Shown here piece by piece: positions 1-5,427 of a stretch of 7,415 nt of DNA. Every line of letters begins with the position of its first letter. Position 1 is the stretch's first letter. The translations under genes and the position numbers were made by a program. The notes below the pieces were generated by a model. That model was given only the letters and a program-made list of their open reading frames with translations. It was not told the origin of the DNA and did no database searches. The stretch comes from Phycisphaerae bacterium (GTDB lineage: Bacteria; Planctomycetota; Phycisphaerae; UBA1845). The stretch spans positions 1-7,415 of the forward strand of contig JAJDDS010000279.1 of assembly GCA_029260195.1 (NCBI GenBank), written 5' to 3'.

Positions 1-2
1 CA

Positions 3-305
3 CGGCGCCAAGTCACCGAGGGGTTGGGGCTGCCGCTTCTCGAGTCCATCGGCGAGATCGTCTCGACGGCTGTTCGGCGAAAACGTGTCTTCGCCAAGGT
101 CTGCATCGTCCCCGCCGTGCTCCTGGCGCTCACCGGGATGGTCGGCGTGAGCGGATCGATGGCCTACCTGAACCTGACGAATCGCGATCTCTACGAACGA
201 GCCATCCAAGCACCGCGATCCGCTCTGCAGCGAATCGTGACCCGGACCAGTGTCTGGACACCGATTGCATCGTGGTACGCATATAATTCGGAGCAACGAA
301 GCTAA
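3..305 (+). CDS. Polysaccharide chain-length determinant (Wzz/GumC-like), C-terminal part
   Basis: The reading frame is open from the window edge, so this is the last 100 residues of a longer protein; the TTG at 24 is internal. Visible in order are a GLGLPLLESIG segment (residues about 7-17), matching the 'lGvPvLGtIP' region that follows the second membrane helix in GumC-type proteins, then a basic stretch (RRKR, about 26-29), a hydrophobic helix (VCIVPAVLLALTGMVGV, about 34-50), and a polar tail of about 45 residues. In the family, such inner-membrane proteins oligomerise and set the polymer length of exported polysaccharide. An extra helix after the GLPLL motif is a layout I recall for exosortase-associated GumC proteins; that subtype is inference. 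The stop overlaps the ATG of the tyrosine kinase by one base (TAATG), which implies translational coupling and a shared complex. Most of the family's periplasmic coiled-coil domain lies outside the window. Confidence 0.72.
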   Translation, partial: RRQVTEGLGLPLLESIGEIVSTAVRRKRVFAKVCIVPAVLLALTGMVGVSGSMAYLNLTNRDLYERAIQAPRSALQRIVTRTSVWTPIASWYAYNSEQRS

Positions 306-1192
306 TGGGGGCTAACGCCGAGGCTATTGAACGCGCCCGCAAAGACCGCGGTGACGATACCGCGTCGCGGATTGGCGACGCGGCTGAGCAAATGCGCAAG
401 TGGTCGAACTGGTACGGTATCGCCAAGCCCACGACCGTTGGCGCCGCGGAGTCGGCGGGCGACACCGGCGGCGCGCCGGGGGCGATCGTCGAGGGCATGT
501 CAGACGAGATCGTCGCCTACTACGCGCCGTCCTCGGTGCGCAGCGAACAGTACCGCACGCTGCGGACGCGGCTGATCAGCGGAAACACGCGAAACGAGAA
601 CCGCGTCTTCGCCGTGACCAGCGCCGTCCCACGTGAAGGTAAGAGCGTCACCACGACCAACCTCGCTTTCACGCTGGCTGAGATTCCGCACCTGAAAGTC
701 CTCATCGTCGACGGGGACCTTCGCCAGGGGAGGATCGCCAGAATGCTCAATACCAAATCCTCCCCGGGGCTCGCGGACGTCCTGCGCGGAGAGGCTGGGA
801 TCGACGACGCTGTTCAACCCACACCGCTGCCCAATCTGTTTGTCATACCGGCTGGCAGGACGCGCGGGCGCTCCGCCACCGAACTGCTCAGCCGTAAGAT
901 TGCCCGGAGCGTCTTCACGCGGTTTCAACGGGAGTATCAATACACCATCGTGGACACGCCGCCAGCCACCACGGTCGCGGACATCGGTGTCATCGGGCAG
1001 ATGACGAGCGGTGTGCTTTTTGTCATACGCATGCATCGCACGGCAGAGCCCATCGCTCGCCACGCCATCAAGCACATCCTCGGGAACAACATCAAGATCC
1101 TCGGAGGCTTGCTCATCGGAGAGAACGACCCGTCGAGCGGCTACGGCCGACGGTACAACTACTATCCATACTATCAGGACGAGCACTGCTGA
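305..1192 (+). CDS. BY-kinase (CpsD/Wzc-type cytoplasmic tyrosine kinase)
   Basis: This 295-residue soluble P-loop ATPase phosphorylates itself on C-terminal tyrosines and controls polysaccharide polymerisation and export together with its membrane adaptor. All hallmark motifs are present: EQYRTLR at 81-87 (the EX2RX2R oligomerisation motif), Walker A SAVPREGKS at 106-114, Walker A' VLIVDGDLR at 132-140, Walker B TIVDTPP at 214-220, and a tyrosine cluster at the end (Y280, Y284, Y286, Y287, Y289, Y290). The Walker A has Arg where many relatives have Gly (PGEGKS), but the GKS core is intact, so activity is expected. The first 65 or so residues are polar and poorly conserved in appearance. The ATG at 305 overlaps the upstream stop, and GGAG at 290-293 lies 11 bases before it, slightly far. 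Adaptor and kinase are separate proteins, as in Gram-positive CapA/CapB, rather than fused as in Wzc. MinD/ParA-like ATPases are the alternative; the tyrosine tail argues against them. Confidence 0.9.
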   Translation: MGANAEAIERARKDRGDDTASRIGDAAEQMRKWSNWYGIAKPTTVGAAESAGDTGGAPGAIVEGMSDEIVAYYAPSSVRSEQYRTLRTRLISGNTRNENRVFAVTSAVPREGKSVTTTNLAFTLAEIPHLKVLIVDGDLRQGRIARMLNTKSSPGLADVLRGEAGIDDAVQPTPLPNLFVIPAGRTRGRSATELLSRKIARSVFTRFQREYQYTIVDTPPATTVADIGVIGQMTSGVLFVIRMHRTAEPIARHAIKHILGNNIKILGGLLIGENDPSSGYGRRYNYYPYYQDEHC

Positions 1193-1291
1193 CCGACCGC
1201 CCCCCGGCGTCCGATATACGTGAACCTGACGTGCCATGAATGCCTAGCCAGCGCCCCCATTTGACAACGGCCGGACACCGACACTAAATCC

Positions 1292-2614
1292 ATGATCCGC
1301 AACCGTACCATCATCTGTGTCGCGAGCAACTGGTCGGCCGATCGGACCAGCAAGCACCACGTCATGACCGAGTTGGCCCGCGAGAACACCGTTCTTTGGG
1401 TCAACTACCACGGAACACGTTGTCCACGGGTGACGGCAGCCGATGCGCGCAGCGCCGGGTCCGTCCTATTCCGCGTCCTGCGCGGGCAGCGTGTCGTCAA
1501 CGATTCCCTGGTGGAGTTCACGCCGCTGGTCATTCCCGGCGCCCACGAGGGGGTCCTCGGTCGACTGAATCAATCGCTGGTCATCGCCCAGATTCGGCGG
1601 GCGCTGCGCGTCCTGACACCTCACGCGGATCGCCCCGTTCAGATATGGACATTCGCGCCCGACGTTCCGTTCCTCGCGGGGCGATTCGACGAGGAACGCT
1701 TCGTCTACTACTGCGTGGACGAGTATGCCCAGTTCGATGGGCACGACGCTCGGGCGATCCAAAACGCCGAACGAGAACAGATCGAACGCGCGGACGTTGT
1801 GCTCTGCACCTCCGAAGCGCTGCGCGTGTCGAAGTCGACGCTCCATCCCAACGCGCATCTGGTCCGACACGGTGTCGACGTCGATCACTTCGCGTCCGCC
1901 CTCAAGCCCGGCCAACACCTGCCCGAGGACGTGTGCGGATTGAAAGGCCCCCTCGTCGGGTTCTTCGGACTCATCCACCATTGGGTCGACATCGAGTTGA
2001 TCGCCGACGTCGCGCGCCGGCTGCCGCACATGCGATTCGTACTCCTCGGTTCCGTCCTCTGTGACGTCTCGCCGCTCCGCGCGCTCGACAACGTTCACTT
2101 GCTCGGGCGTAAGCCGTACGCCGATCTGCCGGCTTACTGCGCGGCGTTTGACCTCGCAATCGTCCCGTTCCGGGAATCCGAGCTGACCCGCAACGTGAAC
2201 CCCATCAAGCTGCGCGAGTATCTCGCAGCCGGGCTCGGTGTGGTATCGACTCCGCTTCCCGAATCCCGGGTCTATGAGCCGGAGGTGACGATTGCGTCCG
2301 ACGCCGGCGCGTTCGCCGACGCATGCGTCGCCGCCGCGAACCGCGCCACGCGCGCGGACCGAATTCGCCGCGCTCGACTGGTGGCTGACGAAACCTGGAC
2401 CGGCGTCGTCCGCAACGTCAGCTCGCTGGTCACAAACGCGAAGCCCCCAGCGCGTCCCCACGTCACCGCCGCCGTCGCAGTCGCGCCTTCGACCATCGAC
2501 CCCGCTCCCCGTCGCGAAGGGAGAACCAAACCCGACGAACTGCGACCGGCCGCCCCGAATCCCGCCACAGCCGGGACTTCGGCCGTGCTGTCTCACCGTC
2601 CTACGGATCGTTGA
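1292..2614 (+). CDS. GT4-like glycosyltransferase (GT-B fold)
   Basis: This 440-residue protein probably transfers a sugar from a nucleotide donor to a lipid-linked polysaccharide intermediate on the cytoplasmic face. The N-terminal half shows an opening beta strand (TIICVASNWSADRTSKHH, 6-23) and VYYCVDEYAQF (138-148), a segment typical of this group. The second half begins LVGFFGLIHHWVD (221-233), continues with FVLLGS (249-254) and NVHLLGRKPYADLPAY (267-282), and contains the donor-binding region NPIKLREYLAAGLGVVST (303-320), corresponding to the family's 'NPvKlyEYlAaGkPVV'. The catalytic fold appears to end near residue 382. The last 55 or so residues are rich in Ala, Pro, Thr and Arg and look disordered. 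An in-frame stop at 1262-1264 leaves ATG 1292 as the only ATG start; no good Shine-Dalgarno is visible. The gene follows the kinase by 99 bases on the same strand, consistent with one polysaccharide cluster. The sugar and linkage cannot be read from the sequence. Confidence 0.85.
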   Translation: MIRNRTIICVASNWSADRTSKHHVMTELARENTVLWVNYHGTRCPRVTAADARSAGSVLFRVLRGQRVVNDSLVEFTPLVIPGAHEGVLGRLNQSLVIAQIRRALRVLTPHADRPVQIWTFAPDVPFLAGRFDEERFVYYCVDEYAQFDGHDARAIQNAEREQIERADVVLCTSEALRVSKSTLHPNAHLVRHGVDVDHFASALKPGQHLPEDVCGLKGPLVGFFGLIHHWVDIELIADVARRLPHMRFVLLGSVLCDVSPLRALDNVHLLGRKPYADLPAYCAAFDLAIVPFRESELTRNVNPIKLREYLAAGLGVVSTPLPESRVYEPEVTIASDAGAFADACVAAANRATRADRIRRARLVADETWTGVVRNVSSLVTNAKPPARPHVTAAVAVAPSTIDPAPRREGRTKPDELRPAAPNPATAGTSAVLSHRPTDR

Positions 2615-2617
2615 CAG

Positions 2618-2656
2618 CCGAAAGTCGAAAACCGAAAAACGGGAAGCGGAAAACGG
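2618..2656 (+). repeat. Purine-rich imperfect repeat (CGAAAA-type)
   Basis: Four bases after the glycosyltransferase stop, the plus strand carries successive variants of a 7-8 base unit: CGAAAGT, CGAAAAC, CGAAAAAC, GGAAGC, GGAAAAC. It is almost all purine apart from periodic C and T. It directly abuts the transposase remnant and may mark an old junction. The function is unknown; it may be simple slippage-prone sequence. Confidence 0.45.
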
Positions 2657-2668
2657 ATTGACGCAGAG

Positions 2669-2830
2669 GAGGATCTGGGGATCACCAAGCAGGGCTCGGG
2701 TCTGTTGCGTTGGGCGTTGATGGAGTCGGCCTGGCGCCTGGTGATTCATTGCGAACGTTGGAGGGCGGCGTTCTTCGCATTGCATTCTCATGGCGATCCG
2801 TCCTGCGCGGAATCCCGAAGAGATGGTTGA
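2669..2830 (+). pseudogene. IS110-family transposase, C-terminal remnant
   Basis: The frame reading through 2675-2677 gives LGITKQGSGLLRW (2675-2713), then ALMESAWRLV, then ERWRAAFFAL, ending at TGA 2828-2830. This matches, from memory, the conserved C-terminal domain of IS110/IS116/IS902 transposases ('IsKqGsrhLRwaLveaAwraV...p.w..f..l'). Only about 45-50 residues remain of an enzyme usually over 300 residues long. The N-terminal DEDD catalytic domain is absent: upstream, the frame runs through the purine-rich repeat to the TGA at 2612-2614. Similarity fades after about 2794, where the family would continue 'kkAivAiARrL'; the +1 frame from 2784 reads MAIRPARNPEEM, so a frameshift there is possible. 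It is a non-functional relic of an insertion sequence that likely inserted beside the polysaccharide genes. Confidence is good for the family and moderate for the exact ends. Confidence 0.72.
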
Positions 2831-3052
2831 GCGCTTCACGTTCCGTCGGCCTCGGCTCGATGAATCAGAGGAGTGGAGCGCCATGAGTGGCTGATCTCCC
2901 TTAACCTCAGGCTCAGGACATGGACGGAGAAGGGCCCTTGCTGGATGACGGTGCCGGCTGAGATGGGCAGATCGACCGACGCCGACGGACATGCACGGAG
3001 CCTTCTCCTTTCGACTCCTGCACCGGGGCTTGACCCATACTGCTTCATGGAT

Positions 3053-3076
3053 GGGTTCGTTTGGTGCTGGCGCGGT
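3053..3076 (+). repeat. Diverged single copy of the 24-bp repeat
   Basis: This 24-base segment begins GGGTTCGTTTGG and matches the second unit of the tandem array at 3159-3224 at 21 of 24 positions, counted by eye (differences at unit positions 13, 16 and 20). It lies 83 bases upstream of the array, in the same orientation. Confidence 0.6.
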
Positions 3077-3158
3077 GAGCGGACGGTGGGATTGGGGGGC
3101 GAATCGGTGATGCTTGGCTCGTAGGGGAGATTCGAGGGTCGACGGAGTGGTGCGATTT

Positions 3159-3224
3159 GGGTTCGTTTGGCGAGGGCACGGTGGGTTCGTTTGGCGCGGG
3201 CACGGTGGGTTCGTTTGGCGCGGG
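3159..3224 (+). repeat. 24-bp tandem repeat, 2.75 copies
   Basis: Units are at 3159-3182, 3183-3206 and 3207-3224 (18 bases). All begin GGGTTCGTTTGGCG; units 1 and 2 differ at one base (A versus C at unit position 15). Because 24 is a multiple of three, every frame gives an 8-residue peptide repeat: GFVWRGHG on the plus strand and TVPAPNEP on the minus strand. Annotated planctomycete proteins carrying NEPT- or KRTH-like repeats come to mind, which suggests a dispersed intergenic repeat rather than a gene. There are no unique spacers, so it is not a CRISPR array. Confidence 0.85.
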
Positions 3225-3549
3225 AGGTGGACGCGGCTTTGGCGTGTGGGGTCTTCGGTCGGCGCGCACGTTGTGTGTCGCTCCTCATACTTTGATAACG
3301 TCAGGGGTGATCTGTGTTTTCTTGAGAATTGGCGAGCGCCTCTGTGCCCGCGTGAAATCGCGGATTTGGGGGGCGTGATGAGTGCGATGGCTTCGGTGTG
3401 CGGGTGCGGTGATCGGCGACCACCACGTCAATCGACGATCAGAGCGGAAGCTCGACCGTGTTTCGCCCTTCGAAATCGGCGCACCGTGACCTCTTCATCA
3501 AATTGGTCAGAAAACTCCGATTTCCATGTAAGGACGAGTTTGAGGAGAG

Positions 3550-3915
3550 GTGGAATGCGGGTTCGTTGGCGGTGCGGAGGGCGTGTATTCGCTGGGCTAC
3601 CGCTCCCTTACGGTCGCGGCTCCGAATGATGCCTTCACGACACGTGAAGTTCACGAGTTCGTCGATGAGCTTCTCGGCGCCGCCCACAGACACGATCTTC
3701 CAGTAAACACTCAGGAACTTACGTCGATCATTGCGGGAAGTACCGTTGGTGAGCGCGCAATCGACGGTGTGTTGACGATTGAGGACGCAAGAAGCGTCGA
3801 GATCCACATCGATCTTCGTCCGTCCACTGTTCACAACGTGCAGCGCCTCTCCTGTATAATTACAGGAGACAGAGAGTACGAGTTGCGGAGAAGCAATCGT
3901 GTCAGGAAGAATTGA
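3550..3915 (+). CDS. Weak hypothetical ORF, possible gene remnant
   Basis: I do not recognise this 121-residue frame. Its first 26 or so residues translate the probable dispersed repeat, so only residues from about 27 (after 3628) could be genuine. That part (FTTREVHEFVDELLGAAH onward to the lysine-rich end) has a mixed acidic/basic protein-like composition. Counting 70 codons from 3631 gave about 67% GC at position 1, 40% at position 2 and 58% at position 3: a low second position is coding-like, but the third position is weak for this high-GC window. The mirror-image minus-strand frame is also open and fits almost as well. No convincing Shine-Dalgarno was seen. It may be a fragment whose 5' end was replaced by the repeat, or chance. 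The palindrome at 3848-3869 lies inside it. Confidence 0.2.
   Translation: MECGFVGGAEGVYSLGYRSLTVAAPNDAFTTREVHEFVDELLGAAHRHDLPVNTQELTSIIAGSTVGERAIDGVLTIEDARSVEIHIDLRPSTVHNVQRLSCIITGDREYELRRSNRVRKN
3553..3626. repeat. Probable dispersed genomic repeat (YRSLTVAA-type)
   Basis: The segment includes TACCGCTCCCTTACGGTCGC (3598-3617). Its plus-strand translation reads YRSLTVAA (3598-3621), another plus frame reads LPLPYGRGSE, and the minus strand reads DRKGAVAQRIHALRTANEP. I recall these peptide strings, in variants, from many unrelated hypothetical proteins in planctomycete and acidobacterial genomes, where they arise from an interspersed repeat. It also contains GGGTTCGTT (3559-3567), shared with the start of the 24-bp repeat. 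Only one copy is present here, so repeat status and both ends are recalled or inferred. Confidence 0.45.
3830..3869 (+). promoter_or_regulatory. Inverted repeat overlapping a TATAAT box (promoter/operator candidate)
   Basis: A perfect inverted repeat has arms TCTCCTGTA (3848-3856) and TACAGGAGA (3861-3869) around TAAT. A consensus TATAAT (3855-3860) lies across its centre. TTCACA (3830-3835, five of six matches to TTGACA) is upstream, but the 19-base spacer is long. This arrangement would suit a repressor operator on a -10 box. In RNA it would be a 9-bp stem with a 4-base loop; no U-run follows on either strand, so it is not a classical terminator. No convincing gene starts downstream on the plus strand, so its role is unclear. 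Confidence 0.35.
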
Positions 3916-4173
3916 TCGCAAATGGGCTGGGCAAACTCTACTTTGGCGATGATGTCGGAAGATGCGGGGGCGACGAGCCTGCGTCGCTGTGGCATCCGCG
4001 AGCCTCTGCTTATGCGCAACGCCGTCCCGTCGTCGGGGGATTACTTCTACCGCGTGCAGGAGCTGCACACCGTGTCAGCCATGGTTGGCGAAGGCGGCAC
4101 GCTGGCGAAGGCTACGCTGGCGACGCTTGCGGTGAGGTGAGCAGGTTCAGCTCCGGCGGGACGCCACGGCGGT

Positions 4174-5220
4174 CTACTCTGCGTCGTTGATGGCGTTAAT
4201 GAGGTGCCGCAGTCGGCCCACGCTGCGACGGTCGAACCGGAAGACCAAACGCGAACATTGAGCGAATTCGCCGTCCTCTTCGGGCAGGGGCTCCTGGATC
4301 TGGCGGATGGGGTCGCCCGAGACGATGTCCGAGAAATCTCCGTTGAGCTGTTCGATCCACTCCGTCGACAAAGGTGAGTTCATGCGGATCACGAACTCCT
4401 CACGCACGTACCGCGATGAATGGTACCGGCGATAGAAACGGGTGATCTCGTCACACGCGTCGTCGGCGGAATCGGTCAGATAGAAGAGGTCCATGTCCTC
4501 GGGGCTGACCATGTCGTTGCCGAGAAGTTCTGCTTTGACGTACGTGCGCCAATGCTGCCAATAGGTACCGCCGGGTTCGTCGACGAGCACGATGGGTACC
4601 GGGGCGCTTTTGCTGGTTTGCACGAGGGTGAGGGCTTCGAACCCTTCGTCCTGCGTGCCGTATCCGCCGGGGAAGAGTGCGATGGCTTTGGCCTCCTTCA
4701 CGAACAGGAGTTTGCGTGTGAAGAAATATTTGAAGTTGACCAGTTTCGGATCGCCGGCGATGGTGGAGTTTGTGTCCTGCTCGAATGGAAGGGCGATCGC
4801 GACACCGAAGCTGGCTTCGCGGGTCGCGCCTTGGTGTCCGGCGTGCATGATGCCGTCGCCGGCGCCGGTAATGACCATCCATCCCTGATCGCGAATCAGT
4901 TTCGCGAACTTGACGGCTTGGACGTACTGCGGGTGGTCCGATGGCGTGCGCGACGATCCGAAGATCGAGACTTTGGGGGTGTTTTCGAACGGCGCAAAGG
5001 TTTTGAAGGCGTAGCGAAGTTCTTTGACGGCCCGGTTTAGTATTTTGAGTTCGCCGCGTCCGCAACCGTCGGCTGCGAGGCGCGTGATGGTCACCATCAT
5101 GTCCGCCAGCAGATCGTGATTCTGACCGGGGGCGAAAGTGTCGAGAAAGGTGGCGCAGGCTTCGGCGCGTGCTCTCGCACGTTCGGCGCGGTCCGCGAAA
5201 ACGGGTTGACCATCAGTCAT
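4174..5220 (-). CDS. LOG-family Rossmann-fold protein (TIGR00730-like)
   Basis: Characterised LOG proteins are cytosolic and hydrolyse nucleoside 5'-monophosphates to a free base and ribose 5-phosphate; the substrate here is unknown. Numbered from the chosen start (348 residues), it shows KVSIFGSSRT (83-92), the dinucleotide-type loop TGAGDGIMHAG (118-128), FTRK (167-170) with the conserved Arg-Lys, and PGGYGTQDE (184-192), the family signature with its catalytic Glu. The core is flanked by about 80 N-terminal and 85 C-terminal residues, so it is longer than the roughly 200-residue minimal LOG proteins. The C-terminal part (RLVFRFDRRSVGRLRHLI) resembles a tail I recall from larger bacterial members. 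ATG 5220 is preferred because GGAG (5227-5230) lies 6 bases before it. A GTG at 5268 would add 16 residues, but its GGAGGAG abuts the codon directly. The gene follows the membrane protein on the same strand, with no evident functional link to the polysaccharide genes. Confidence 0.88.
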   Translation of the reverse strand: MTDGQPVFADRAERARARAEACATFLDTFAPGQNHDLLADMMVTITRLAADGCGRGELKILNRAVKELRYAFKTFAPFENTPKVSIFGSSRTPSDHPQYVQAVKFAKLIRDQGWMVITGAGDGIMHAGHQGATREASFGVAIALPFEQDTNSTIAGDPKLVNFKYFFTRKLLFVKEAKAIALFPGGYGTQDEGFEALTLVQTSKSAPVPIVLVDEPGGTYWQHWRTYVKAELLGNDMVSPEDMDLFYLTDSADDACDEITRFYRRYHSSRYVREEFVIRMNSPLSTEWIEQLNGDFSDIVSGDPIRQIQEPLPEEDGEFAQCSRLVFRFDRRSVGRLRHLINAINDAE

Positions 5221-5230
5221 GCACATCTCC
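5221..5230 (-). promoter_or_regulatory. Ribosome binding site fixing the LOG start
   Basis: On the minus strand GGAG (5230-5227) is followed by ATGTGC and then ATG (5220-5218), a spacing of 6 bases. The first ATG (5226) lies directly against GGAG and cannot use it, which favours 5220 over both 5226 and the GTG at 5268. Confidence 0.55.
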
Positions 5231-5307
5231 AAATCTCGGTGACCCGGGGGCTGGTTTTCGCCGGCCACCTCCTCCGCGTCCGTTCGTTATTCGGACTCGG
5301 TCGCTCG

Positions 5308-5325
5308 ACGTTCGATCACGTTCGA
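5308..5325. repeat. Short direct repeat, 10-bp period
   Basis: ACGTTCGA occurs at 5308-5315 and 5318-5325, separated by two bases, so the copies sit one helical turn apart on the same DNA face. They lie between the promoter candidate and the LOG start. A regulator site is possible; the motif is short and could be chance in CG-rich DNA. Confidence 0.3.
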
Positions 5326-5343
5326 GGGCAGTCCTCGCGCGAT

Positions 5344-5371
5344 AAGATACACGGATGGTAGCGGACCACAA
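5344..5371 (-). promoter_or_regulatory. Weak promoter candidate for the LOG gene
   Basis: On the minus strand, TTGTGG (5371-5366, three of six matches to the -35 consensus) is followed after 16 bases by TATCTT (5349-5344, four of six matches to the -10 consensus). A transcript would start near 5337, giving a leader of about 117 bases. The 207-base gap to the upstream gene leaves room for an independent promoter, but the match is weak. Confidence 0.2.
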
Positions 5372-5427
5372 ACCATCGGCAAGTTCCTCGCCGGCGGAGA
5401 GCAATTCCCACGCGGGGCGCCCCGTGC

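Larger units (their letters stand above)
2615..4173. other. Convergent intergenic region without a firm gene
   Basis: This stretch separates the rightward polysaccharide genes from the leftward genes. Open frames here are short, overlap on both strands, and several only translate repeats. It contains, in order, a purine-rich imperfect repeat, an IS110-type transposase remnant, a diverged and then a tandem 24-bp repeat, a probable dispersed element, one weak open frame, and a palindrome with a TATAAT box. I see nothing recognisable in 2896-3050, 3225-3550 or 3916-4173. No hairpin followed by a T-run is apparent on either strand, so terminators for the converging transcripts were not found. Confidence 0.75.

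Noticed and set aside
500..1237. 245-codon minus-strand frame opposite the kinase
   Set aside because: The plus strand carries all BY-kinase motifs; the antisense translation shows none and is a composition shadow.
1261..1289. TTGACA at 1261-1266 as a promoter for the glycosyltransferase
   Set aside because: The best -10 at proper spacing is CTAAAT (1284-1289), which would start transcription inside the coding region; co-transcription with the kinase is more likely.
1466..2992. 508-codon open frame on the minus strand
   Set aside because: It lies antisense to the well-supported glycosyltransferase and runs on through the transposase relic. Its translation has no recognisable motif, and long antisense frames are common in high-GC genes.
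3159..3224. CRISPR array
   Set aside because: Units abut directly with no unique spacers, and no cas genes are visible.
2836..3288. Minus-strand frame with KRTHRARAKRTHRA repeats
   Set aside because: The repeats come from the 24-bp tandem array, and the rest has no recognisable protein feature.
3439..4068. 209-codon minus-strand frame
   Set aside because: Part of it translates the dispersed repeat (DRKGAVAQRIHALRTANEP), its N-terminus looks random, and no start signal is seen. Kept only as an alternative to the weak plus-strand frame.
3922..4140. 72-codon plus-strand frame ending in GEGGTLAKATLATLAVR
   Set aside because: No family resemblance and no Shine-Dalgarno; the repetitive end reflects a short 15-bp imperfect DNA duplication (ACGCTGGCGA at 4099 and 4114).
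4420..5040. 206-codon plus-strand frame opposite the LOG gene
   Set aside because: It mirrors the LOG reading frame, which has the family signature PGGYGTQDE; the plus product has no motif.
5221..5268. GTG at 5268 as the LOG start
   Set aside because: Its GGAGGAG directly abuts the codon, leaving no spacing, while ATG 5220 has GGAG at 6 bases. The extra 16 residues show no conserved feature.
5411..5426. GC palindrome just after the membrane-protein stop as a terminator
   Set aside because: CGGGGCGCCCCG has no proper loop and no T-run on the minus strand.
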